From Cryphonectria parasitica EP155 (taxonomy: Eukaryota; Ascomycota; Sordariomycetes; Diaporthales; Cryphonectriaceae), in assembly GCF_011745365.1 (NCBI RefSeq), contig NW_024468909.1:3348001-3412000 (forward strand): 64,000 bases of DNA, in the 5' to 3' direction. Below, piece by piece: positions 47,301 through 54,603 of this stretch. Position 1 is the first letter of the stretch; each line of letters opens with the position of its first letter. The position numbers and the translations under genes were made by a program. The notes below the pieces were generated by a model that had not been told where the DNA came from, searched no databases, and worked only from the letters and a program-made list of their open reading frames with translations.

Positions 47301-50300
47301 AATCGATAATTTGGGCGAGCCGCCGTCAGCTGCGGTCACTATCCATCGTGGCTCCAGTACTGACCTGATTCGTCTGCAAGGCGAGTTCAACAATGTTCTG
47401 AATGCGGTGGTAAAAAGCGACGTCCTCTCAACAATCTATCAATACATTTCTAAGCCGTCTGAGGCTGGGGCTCAAGAAGTACAGCTGATTCAGGACAACA
47501 TTCTCCATCTCATCGAGCGACTAACGACGCGCTTCCCCGCCTACGAGGACTTAACGGTGCCTCTCGTGACAATTCTACGCTCTCTCCAAGTTGGACTCTC
47601 GCTGAGTACGGTCCGCGATCCCCTTCACGAGTCTGATTCCCAGTTCGCTTGGCTCCTTCAAGTTACGCCGCTTCTGGGTGGCTCGCTCCCTAACGGAGGG
47701 ACGGTGCCGCCACTTCAAAGCCTGGAGTTCTTGTCTTACGTCGGCGTGTTGGTCGGGGTTGAGGGGATCGAGAGCGTTGACAGCCATCTTCGAAGTAATC
47801 TTGCAGCATCGCTTCACTACTTCTACGAAGAATGGAGCAAGAAGCTCGATGAGGACAAGAGACAAGAGGCAGCCAAGAACAGCCTGTACCGTTACAAAGG
47901 TGGCTTCGAAGATGAGGAGGAGGCCGACCAGCAAAGCTTCAACGAGCTCTTCCCAGACTACGAGACAGAGGATACCACCAACTCGATGTTTGCCAAAGAC
48001 ATCGGCCATGCTGCTCGCAACTTGGCAATGAAGGTCGCAGAACGACACCGAAAGATCTTCCTCTCGTCTCAAGACAGCGTACAAGGCCTGGTCAACTTGT
48101 GTAAAGCAGTTGGGCGCAAGATTTCAAGTGCTTCGGACTCAACACATCTCGACGCCGTTCAAGATCGAGCTCTGCTACCAACAACATTGCTTGTGCTGGA
48201 TGAGAAGCTGGACAATTTCAATTCGAGCACCACCTCTGCCAGTTACAACTTCTACACGAGCTCGAATCTTTTCGAGGCTCGAAAGCTGGTCAACCTTGTT
48301 CACTCTATCCAACTGCGCTTCAGGGCACTGCAGGCCATCGATGAGATTTCGCATCTGCAGCCTCTCGCTGACGTGCTCAGCGCCTGCGACCATGTTCTTG
48401 AGCTCAGCCACACAGATCCTCTGGCGAAGATCATCAACCGCGTGGAGAAACTCCATGCATTTGCCTATGAATGGCAGTTTGGCGGTTGGGCTAGTCACGT
48501 CCATGGCGCCCTGGATCTTTACAACAAGTTGACGGAGATGATCGTCAGCTGGCGTCGCCTGGAGCTGTCAACATGGGCTAAGCTTTTTGATCAGGAGGTG
48601 GACAAGTGTCAAGGCGATGCCAAATCTTGGTGGTTCGTAGCCTACCACGCCGTGATTGCCATACCGATGTCAAAGCTTGAGCTGGGTCACGACCTCAAGG
48701 ATTACACGATCCAACTTATGAGCGATCTTGAGATGTTTTTCTCGGAGGCGGTATTGGGAGAGTTCCACAGCCGTCTCGAGTTGCTGCGTCAGCTAAGCCA
48801 GCAAGTCGGGCTCCTGACCATGGACTACGAGGCACTTGGCATCATACACAATGCAGTGCTGAACTTCCTCTCGATGTACTGCCGATACGAAGGCAAGGTC
48901 AACGAGGCAATCAACAAGGGCCGCGCATCGATTGAGAAGAAAATGAAGGATGTCCTGTTACTTGCGAGCTGGAAAGATACCAACATTGCAGCTTTGCGAG
49001 AGAGTGCCCGTAAATCGCACCAGAAGCTGTTCAGACTTGTTCGGAAGTTCCGTGCTATCCTTGGACAACCAATGAGATCCATCATAGACCAAGGTCTTCC
49101 CGATGAGCCACACACCAGCCAGCAGACGGCAGCGGAAGCAACCCTGGTTGTACCACAGGCAAACGAAGCAGCCTCCTCTGTGTGCCAAACGTTGATCCCA
49201 GGCTGGTCTCGGGATGCACATACCAAGCGCCTCTCCGACGCCGGCAGGATCATCAGCATTATGGCCAAGGCCTCTCAGTTGCCAGAGGCCAGCATAAATG
49301 CAGCCGACGTAATTGAAGCCTTCGTCTCGGATACCAAGTCTGCGATGGCTTCTTTGAGCAAGGAGACGCCCGCGTTCCTGAATGATGAGAACAAGGAACA
49401 GGTCAAGCATCTTAAGACCAGAAAAGTCCGCTTGTTCGAAGAGACTGTCAAAGCTATTCGGACTATGGGCTTCACTCGCAACCTTAACGAGGCCCATTTG
49501 CGGGACCAGAAGCAACTCGCAGTCGTCCTGGCAAAGGTGCGCCACTTACCTTCGGAGCAGAACTCAAGTTTGGAAGAGGCGGAATACTACTTTCACAAGG
49601 TTCTCGACCTGGCACCCACGGTCAGAAATGCTATGCACGATCATCATGGCGACTTGACAAATGAGGTTGTGCGACGGAGCACAGGCTACATGGAAGGCAT
49701 TCTTCATGTGCTGATCCAACAGCATCAATGCCTCGCTGACAACCGCTATCTTATCCAATCACTGGACAAAGGTCTTGCAAATCTGCAGGCGCTCACTTCC
49801 TCCGGCCAGTCCGACACAGTGACAGTCACACAGCAAAAGTCAAATCATGATCAAAGCCTGCACTGGATCACGCCTGTCCTTGGTTTCAGCCTTCATCTCT
49901 TGGACGTCCACGCCAAATTGGGCAGATTGGACAACAGTGCCATTCAAGCGGTGCTGCGGGATTGGCTCACAAAATTTACCAACCTCCAATCTCGGCTTGC
50001 CTCCAACCAAAGACTCCCGACTGTGTTCGTGACGAACGCCCAATTGCAGCTGCGCGACGAGCTGGAAGAGAAGCTGGCCAGCTTTGAAGCCACACTCCAA
50101 CTACTCGAGTCAGAACGACCGGATCTCGCGTTCGTTTTCCAACAGCTTCAGCTTTGGGCATCAGTCACAACGTCCGGTGGCAACGAGGCCGTCAAGGTCA
50201 ATGATGCTCAGAAATTTTTCGATGTTACGCTGAACCTGTCCAAGATGGTACTTGATGCCGTGCAAAAATTTCAAAAGGCTGCCGCAACAATGCCTACGTC

Positions 50301-53208
50301 TGCTGAGGAGGCGTCCTGGCTGCTTCAGTGCAGTGACACTCTTGCTGGCCTGGCCAAATCCCTGCACATGAATACCATCGTTGATGCTGTCAACGGCGCG
50401 TTGGACTACCTCAGAACCCTTCAACTTGAGAATTCTTCTGTCAGGAACGCTGCACTGTCGCTGCTCGCAGTAACACTGCCGATTCTACAACAATACGCCA
50501 ACACTTGCCACAGGACTGTCGCACAGATGGCTGATCTGCACCGTGCCAGCAATAAGATGGCACTGCATCTTGGTAAAGCATTCGTGGAGATCGCGTCTCG
50601 AGGTTTCTGCACTCCCCAAGAGAAATCCGACGAGACTTCGGGCGAAACAGGCAATCTCGAGAGCGGTACGGGACTTGGGGATGGTGAAGGTGCCGAAGAC
50701 ATCAGCAAGGATATCCAGCCTGACGAAGATCTCTCAGAGCTCGCGCAAGAACCAAACAAGGAGAAAGAGGGTGACATCGAAGACCAGGAAGATGCTGTGG
50801 ACATGGGCCAAGAAGAGATGGAGGGCGAGATGGGCAGTGCAGCTGGAGATGATGAAGATGATCAAGACGGCAAGAAGGATGGTGACGAAGACGAGGACGA
50901 AGACATGGATGAGGAAACTGGTGACGTCGATGATCTCGACCCTACTGCTGTTGACGAGAAGATGTGGGATGGTGATGGCGAAGACGCGGACAAGGATCAA
51001 AAGGGCGATCAGGCCAAGGGCCAGAAAAAAGAAGACGAGCAAGTCGCCGCAGATGAAGGTACCGACAACCAAGAGGTTCAGCAGCCCCAGGAGGAGGAGG
51101 CGGACCAGGCGGACCCCGAGCCGGAAGAGGAGGCTGGCCCTGAGCAAGATGACGATGCCGCGCAAGAAGAGCTCAACCGCCAGGACCAGAATGTAGACGA
51201 GAATGAGGCACTAGCTCTGCCAGATGACATGGATATCGATGGGAAGGATGAGGACGAAGAGTCGGCAATCTCTGACGACGACCTGGACAAGCTCTCTGAT
51301 GTCGGCCAGGAGGAGACAGAGGAGGATGCCAAGAAGGAGGGAGAAGAGCAGCATGTCGAAGAGGACGAGGGCGAAGCGGGCGACATGCAACAAGGTGATA
51401 TGGAGGAGGAGATCAACCCCGACGACCCCGATGAAGACATGCAGGGGGAGAACACTGAGATGGAAGAGCGGGAGCCCGACGCGGACGAGCAAGGTGCTGA
51501 GGAACAGGAGAAGGATGAGGAGAAGCCGCCCCTGAACCCGAACGACGATGCCCATGCCGATCCGGACAACGCAGCACCCAGCGATGTCAAGAGCGGCGCC
51601 GGACAAGATCAAACAGAGATTGACGGCCAGGATGATCAGAATTCTCAGTCCAAGGCAGCCCAGCGCGAGCATGGAGAGATGGGACAGAATGCAGAGGACC
51701 AGGAGACAGCGACCGGCAATGAAGGCGCCATGTCAAGACGCGATGAAGACCAGAACGAGTCCGACGAAGCCAACAAGCCAGGCGAATCAGCACAGTCACA
51801 GCCATTCAAGAAACTTGGCGACGCTCTTGAGAGGTGGTACAGAAATCATCAGAACATCAAGGAGGCCATGGACGAGCAGGAAGCCCGCCAGAACCCAGAA
51901 GCGGACATGGCGCAGAAGGAGTTCCAACATTTGCAAGACGACAACGACGCTCCTGATGCACAGGCTCTCGGCGCCGCGGCCGATGATGAAGTACAGCCTA
52001 TTGATGAGTCCATGGCCATCGACGAAGAGAGGCAAGATGACCAGAACAAGGTCATGCCCCAGCAAAACGACGAGGAGATGGTGGACGCCGGCGAGGATGG
52101 AGTGGATGACATGGAGCGGGACGAATCGAAGGACAAAGAGATGCCAGACCAAGACACATCACGCACTGGTGTCGCAACGAGACGTGGTGCTTTCGACAGA
52201 GAACGCTCCGAGTCCCCTACACAAGCCCTGGAGACGGAGCAAGAAGAACAAATCGTCGAGGAAACTTCAACTCAACTCTCGACCACACACATCTCTGACG
52301 AAGATCGGCCGCTTAGAGACTACGTCTTGTCCCTCGAGTCCTGGACCAACTTCCAGACCAAGACACACCCGTTGTCTCTGGCCCTCACCTCTCAGCTCCG
52401 CCTCATCCTCACGCCTTCTCAGTCCACCAAGCTCTCGGGCTCCTACCGTACCGGCAAGCGGCTCAACATCAAGAAGATCATCCCCTACATCGCCTCGTCC
52501 TACAAACGCGACAAGATCTGGATGCGCCGCGCCATCCCCACTAAGCGCACCTACCAGATCCTCCTCTGTGTCGACGACTCCCGCAGCATGGGCGAGACGA
52601 CCTCGGGCACCATGGCCCTAGAGTCCCTGGTCATGGTGTCCCGCGCGCTCGCCATGCTCGAGGTCGGGCAGGTCGGCGTCCTGGGCTTCGGCGCCGACGT
52701 CTTCACGGCCCACGACCTCACCGCCCCGCTGCTCAACTCCTACGACGCGGGCGCAAAGGTCCTGCAGAACTTCACCTTCCAGCAGGATCGCACTGACATA
52801 GGCCTGCTCATCCGCCAGACCATCGACCAGTTCCGGGCAGCTCGCAATACCAACCGGTCCGGCAGCAGCGGGGAGGACCTGTGGCAGCTTGCCCTGATCC
52901 TCTCGGACGGGCTGACGCCCAGCTCCGCGCACGAGCGGATCCGCAGGCTCCTGCGCGAGGCACTCGAGGAGCGCATCATGGTCGTGTTTATCATCATGGA
53001 CGACTCGGGCACCAAGAAGGGCGACAGCGTGCTGGAGCTCAAGGAGGCCAAGTTCGTCAAGGAAGCGGACGGGAACAGCAGGGTCGTCATCGAGAGGTAC
53101 CTGGACACCTTTCCCTTCCAGTACTACCTCATTGTGCATAATCTGGAGGACCTGCCAGGTGCTCTGGCTGGTTTATTGAGGACCTGGTTTGCCGAGGTCA
53201 ACTCATAA
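38347..53208 (+). CDS. MDN1: Midasin, AAA ATPase of 60S ribosome biogenesis (MDN1/REA1)
   Basis: Giant dynein-like AAA ATPase that pulls assembly factors (Ytm1, Rsa4) off pre-60S particles. One uninterrupted frame of 4953 aa (yeast Mdn1 4910). Seen: six AAA modules with Walker A motifs GLSGAGKTALV (about residue 312), GETGIGKTTVV (643), GPTSAGKTSMI (1091), GETGCGKTTIC (1383), GNPGVGKTTLV (1765) and GPSGSGKSSLL (2075); Walker B such as WVLLDEINLASPD; a linker of about 1900 residues; an Asp/Glu-rich region at about 4118-4650; and a C-terminal VWA domain with the MIDAS motif DDSRSMGET near 4741. The start is the first ATG (accATGGcg); upstream the frame opens only from TTG. No intron signature is needed anywhere. 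Confidence 0.98.
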   Translation: MANFDVSSQRASLLGDATAVACLPPELLHIIRKQNPTNFLDAISQAALIPQLTGRLYAHFEPVFTDICARWILSTQRGSCNNSILAAFARILPFAPQLSTFLDDYLRNLAVEPRSSSEAHLTPRINLVDASQTLSGDALIQRLLAVWRLLNFDRKTYASLVSPSQMQDLFSYRSGPVRYLSIRIFCLLLSASDFKLGSLVQEHIPGDEPLAGNFDGKLIDYAFLSLFEHTRVEEIHQQILAAREQTLATSFVQIPPQNLTTLVVNYGNTVLPRPHGAPSTPSSLVATPTTLRNLEHLAKLLQQPGPVLLHGLSGAGKTALVLELARELRMDSSLVTLHLNEQTDAKMLIGLYTTGTKPGSFEWRPGILTTAVREGRWVLIEDLDRAPTEVMSTLLPLIERGELLIPNRGERIQAPSSFRIFATVRTLRGMNGQENIPSLLGLRFWQLLPVESMLQEELQAVIREKYPLLHKFVSDPILKVFERFCLLLSGPALVSGTSSASERPISSRDLFKWCRRLERIIAATGAQTGSEPMTETTYDGMFMEAIDCFASGIKDSRVRDKLILHIGEMMGRSSQRVEHHLTMHIPKLEESETHLTVGRSRLHKAKRLNRVAKSRRPFAPTTHARRLLEQIAVAVDLKEPVLLVGETGIGKTTVVQQLSESLGHKLIAVNLSQQSEAGDLLGGFKPINVRNLAVPLKEDFEDLFASTGISQQKNQKYLDSIGKNIAKGRWTNVAKLWKQAPQIFDDILKKKIIEEQTREQARENDQPAKRRKTESSLQSLLELRPRWEKFSKNLEQFEIQLSGASGGFAFAFVEGNIVKAVRNGDWVLLDEINLASPDTLESIADLLQSGPDAIPSILLSETGEIERIEAHPNFRIFGAMNPATDVGKRDLPLGLRSRFTELYVASPDKDLKDLVVIIKSYLSGHNSRVDQAADKVAHLYLRIKELAEAKALVDGANEVPHFSLRTLTRVLTYVNDVTSFYGLERSLYEGFCMGFLTLLSRDSEKLVMPLITEYLFGKDPSRLLSKPPKYPSDGREYVKFTDKDDNRVYWLLKGAQPPKERTDYIRTPYVERNLLNLVRATSTRRFPILIQGPTSAGKTSMIEYLAEYSGNKFVRINNHEHTDLQEYLGTYISGSDGKLKFQEGLLVQAMRQGHWIVLDELNLAPTDILEALNRLLDDNRELLIPETQEIVRPHENFMLFATQNPPGLYGGRKVLSRAFRNRFLELHYDDIPEDELEYILQKRSINTAPSDCRRIVSVYKELSRLRQTSRVFEQKDSFATLRDLFRWALRDAESREDIANNGFMLLAERVRDEEERVAVKEVIETIFKVKINPDQLFDEKFSRAMRHSSLMEKNNQGVVWTNAMKRLYVLVSQALQNDEPVLLVGETGCGKTTICQLLAEAVGKQLHIVNAHQNTETGDLIGSQRPVRNRGAIVEGLKHSLEDALQQVDQPLEGSMDELVARYHSLSSDDLSRIPEALKQSIHTSEVRCKALFEWSDGSLVQAMKNAHFFLLDEISLADDSVLERLNSVLEPGRTLLLAEKGTDDSHVRAADGFQFFATMNPGGDFGKKELSPALRNRFTEIWVPPLSNRQDILDIVADKLKPQFRPFAHIIVDFSYWFAKACRSSTATAFSIRDILVWVNFINHTEHVQPSLALLHGAATVFIDTLGANPSALLALDPKTMDEQRQRCLHKLNELIGNEIDLATAYRSEPQLMIGNDFVQIGDFSITRLPGGQDDAGFAFDAPTTKVNMMRVIRALGVHKPILLEGNPGVGKTTLVSALAKACGQRLTRINLSDQTDLMDLFGTDVPVEGAEAGSFAWRDAPFLQAMQKGEWVLLDEMNLASQSVLEGLNACLDHRGEVYISELDQVFKCHPDFKLFAAQNPHSQGGGRKGLPSSFVNRFIVVYADVFTEQDLMLIAGKRYTNVPSETIRRMIRFVSRLDYETSIRKSFGSHGSPWEFNLRDSLRWLELLASKDPLLASANASDFLDIIVAQRFRSATDRHQIAQLFAETFGAPPQPHSLFHNLSPSVCQVGLAMLERNTLLQPNRFPSIDIVPRLAEIESILICVKQNLPCILVGPSGSGKSSLLSHVAASIGSELVTFPLNADVDAMDLVGGFEQADPLRELRSGLDDLREALLQFTLSQLPQASSDTALRLLSLLINEQTEDDLANIVAVMHKFASEVPAGSALGQRLSHAFNLLHAPRVLINPRFEWLDGVIVRAMETGKWLVLDNANLCSASVLDRLNSLLERPDGFLSINEHSGPDGEPRIIKPHPDFRIFLTMDPRYGELSRAMRNRSVEIYLDICQSRSAGHLSRITDIEASLDRYGVATRLARQSSANGRVDVAALALDNLSLEDSELLPRFEKALHGLLSSQDENFIQIDRDVTAVSSYISSQKAATIRQAVLHLYSKVSREVSGSEALAALQPLHTLDSPILVSIMDGLQPGAAEWLGTCYELFLEIQSTQQAMLLQSRAADRTKPSSLNRLQRSLVSSNVASMSKDSTVNVAGFLNSIIQLVESYIEMTLKASEFNLNARPVMRALLHYWWRTLAFVNGSSFEEAKFQAHLKQGVDLFQTLGAQLQGDHAEQVITGLLDHIQDAFTVGFKLSTGLSMEIIWQLLRLTPISNEATFSAVQDMEKLACRFDAIKWKSNASIADLSKAISSLAEAYSVVRGNAVEAAGLLKALQSEVDLLESGVDEAHEVAPFFEEEFEILRQSLVIHKASRKSSVFTNLQEIVVLANVPTLSQMRLHSMDNSQRLLHSLGYVLGRSSASHPWSGCLMSSLIHKYESTSAASLYSLQSLETEMPAMGKLLAGSSDAVSADPIACLNQLLWHLMREVFGALSLLESFVSLYEQLSRTLRTVIVKNDGLAIDGPAATTGFRLDIPSHLVLVVNQHFIPAVTALVASEKSTAQKAGLSSIAWAHFAVGCIKLYVPDKIFDPYLRAQTERDYHEELLTALKRKWQALSAFESAFSGRDFNLRSGLLRQEIDNLGEPPSAAVTIHRGSSTDLIRLQGEFNNVLNAVVKSDVLSTIYQYISKPSEAGAQEVQLIQDNILHLIERLTTRFPAYEDLTVPLVTILRSLQVGLSLSTVRDPLHESDSQFAWLLQVTPLLGGSLPNGGTVPPLQSLEFLSYVGVLVGVEGIESVDSHLRSNLAASLHYFYEEWSKKLDEDKRQEAAKNSLYRYKGGFEDEEEADQQSFNELFPDYETEDTTNSMFAKDIGHAARNLAMKVAERHRKIFLSSQDSVQGLVNLCKAVGRKISSASDSTHLDAVQDRALLPTTLLVLDEKLDNFNSSTTSASYNFYTSSNLFEARKLVNLVHSIQLRFRALQAIDEISHLQPLADVLSACDHVLELSHTDPLAKIINRVEKLHAFAYEWQFGGWASHVHGALDLYNKLTEMIVSWRRLELSTWAKLFDQEVDKCQGDAKSWWFVAYHAVIAIPMSKLELGHDLKDYTIQLMSDLEMFFSEAVLGEFHSRLELLRQLSQQVGLLTMDYEALGIIHNAVLNFLSMYCRYEGKVNEAINKGRASIEKKMKDVLLLASWKDTNIAALRESARKSHQKLFRLVRKFRAILGQPMRSIIDQGLPDEPHTSQQTAAEATLVVPQANEAASSVCQTLIPGWSRDAHTKRLSDAGRIISIMAKASQLPEASINAADVIEAFVSDTKSAMASLSKETPAFLNDENKEQVKHLKTRKVRLFEETVKAIRTMGFTRNLNEAHLRDQKQLAVVLAKVRHLPSEQNSSLEEAEYYFHKVLDLAPTVRNAMHDHHGDLTNEVVRRSTGYMEGILHVLIQQHQCLADNRYLIQSLDKGLANLQALTSSGQSDTVTVTQQKSNHDQSLHWITPVLGFSLHLLDVHAKLGRLDNSAIQAVLRDWLTKFTNLQSRLASNQRLPTVFVTNAQLQLRDELEEKLASFEATLQLLESERPDLAFVFQQLQLWASVTTSGGNEAVKVNDAQKFFDVTLNLSKMVLDAVQKFQKAAATMPTSAEEASWLLQCSDTLAGLAKSLHMNTIVDAVNGALDYLRTLQLENSSVRNAALSLLAVTLPILQQYANTCHRTVAQMADLHRASNKMALHLGKAFVEIASRGFCTPQEKSDETSGETGNLESGTGLGDGEGAEDISKDIQPDEDLSELAQEPNKEKEGDIEDQEDAVDMGQEEMEGEMGSAAGDDEDDQDGKKDGDEDEDEDMDEETGDVDDLDPTAVDEKMWDGDGEDADKDQKGDQAKGQKKEDEQVAADEGTDNQEVQQPQEEEADQADPEPEEEAGPEQDDDAAQEELNRQDQNVDENEALALPDDMDIDGKDEDEESAISDDDLDKLSDVGQEETEEDAKKEGEEQHVEEDEGEAGDMQQGDMEEEINPDDPDEDMQGENTEMEEREPDADEQGAEEQEKDEEKPPLNPNDDAHADPDNAAPSDVKSGAGQDQTEIDGQDDQNSQSKAAQREHGEMGQNAEDQETATGNEGAMSRRDEDQNESDEANKPGESAQSQPFKKLGDALERWYRNHQNIKEAMDEQEARQNPEADMAQKEFQHLQDDNDAPDAQALGAAADDEVQPIDESMAIDEERQDDQNKVMPQQNDEEMVDAGEDGVDDMERDESKDKEMPDQDTSRTGVATRRGAFDRERSESPTQALETEQEEQIVEETSTQLSTTHISDEDRPLRDYVLSLESWTNFQTKTHPLSLALTSQLRLILTPSQSTKLSGSYRTGKRLNIKKIIPYIASSYKRDKIWMRRAIPTKRTYQILLCVDDSRSMGETTSGTMALESLVMVSRALAMLEVGQVGVLGFGADVFTAHDLTAPLLNSYDAGAKVLQNFTFQQDRTDIGLLIRQTIDQFRAARNTNRSGSSGEDLWQLALILSDGLTPSSAHERIRRLLREALEERIMVVFIIMDDSGTKKGDSVLELKEAKFVKEADGNSRVVIERYLDTFPFQYYLIVHNLEDLPGALAGLLRTWFAEVNS

Positions 53209-54603
53209 TTTGCTCCCGGCTCTTTCATACTGCCGGGTTTAGGCACACGGTTTCGACTGCATCACGAGCGTTTCTTTCTTTTACATTCGGCGTTAGAAGG
53301 GCGTTTGGGGGCCAAAAGAAAACCCATAGATTCCTTACATAATAATATATGCATACACACGTACTCTCATCTCTCCTAGGTCTCTCAGATCAGTCCTCTT
53401 CTGCTACTTGATCGTACCAACCATACAAGAATGAACAATAAGATTACCCTTCAATAGGACTTTTTTATATCTATCAGTCTTTCTTTATCTCATAATTCTG
53501 CTTTGCAAATAGAGTATTAGTACCCTCATCATAAAACTGCTGATCAGTGCATACACTACATTTATACCTGGAAACTCTTAACAATTTATATACTAGCAGT
53601 CTTTTGTTTTCAAGTTAGGACTATAGATAGAGAAAGAAGATAGAACTATAATGAATGTATAGCTATGCATTTTGTTGAATATTATTGTGTGTAACTTCCT
53701 GCTGTATAGCTCTTTTCTGTTGTGCAATGTCTGGTGTCACTGCAGTTGTAATTCTTGTGTAATTTGTCAGTATTTTGGCCATCTGGTAGACATAGGTGTC
53801 CGCCGGGTGGTGGTCAGAGTACAGTATGTGAACGAGTGATGGACAAAGTTCGGCACGTTCCAGCTTAGCCTTACTTGAGACAACAGAGACGAAGAGAATG
53901 CACCTGATACGGCGGGTTTGCTTTGAGGCATTTCACTTGGATACGTCTGGGAGTAGACTTCGGGACAGGCAATGTACACAGGTCCTGGGTCACCGTACAG
54001 GGGACCAATCATACCCTTCGGAACCTTCTTGCTCGAGATCACTTGGTTGCCATGCCTTCTTGATCTGCTTTACCGTATTTTTCCCAGTCCAGAGATCTGG
54101 TTTCAGTCCTCCTCGTGCGACCGCGCCCAAATTCTGGTACAACGGAATATATAATTATCGTCAAGCTGGAGACCTGTGTTAGTATAACATACTTCATGGT
54201 CAACTTCTTGTAAGCCTCGACACAACCATTTCAATCGAGACTGACTTTTCTATAGCACGACCCAAAGAGAGAATGCTCTGCTGTGGCGTCGGGAAAGGCA
54301 TGGAGACCGGTGAGCGAAGCCACATGCTCGAGCTGGCTCGCTGGTCATCAGATCTTACTGACCAGCGCAACTCTGAAAAGAGCTAAAATGCACCCCCCCA
54401 AACATGGAATTTTCTTCATTGGACTGAGCTGAAGTCATAATATTTAACTCCATGTGCATTAGCGTGCTCATCATGTCACATACAGCCCCTCGTTGTCCAG
54501 CCCTCGATTTATCACCTCTTCCTCCTCTCTTCACGTTCTTGATCCCTCTACAACATCACAAGGCCAACAAGAAGATTTTGAAGAGCACGCGAGTGGAAAA
54601 AAG
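53209..54603. other. AT-rich spacer between midasin and the NACHT gene
   Basis: About 1.4 kb. The part at roughly 53330-53760 is visibly AT-rich and TA-rich compared with the neighbours. The minus strand at 53767-54042 carries a 91-codon open frame with protein-like composition, and a second protein-like frame overlaps it to the right (see findings). Plus-strand sequence just before 54604 should hold the NACHT gene's leader. No intact gene is claimed here. Confidence 0.5.

Noticed and set aside
50734..51590. Hydrophobic or serine-rich open frames antisense to the midasin acidic region
   Set aside because: Codons for Asp/Glu read backwards give Leu/Ile/Val/Ser; these are shadows, not membrane proteins.
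54493..54603. Upstream extension of the NACHT protein from a TTG
   Set aside because: The added text (SSPRFITSSSSLHVLD) looks like leader sequence, and the family usually begins close to the helical LACNIM-type motif.
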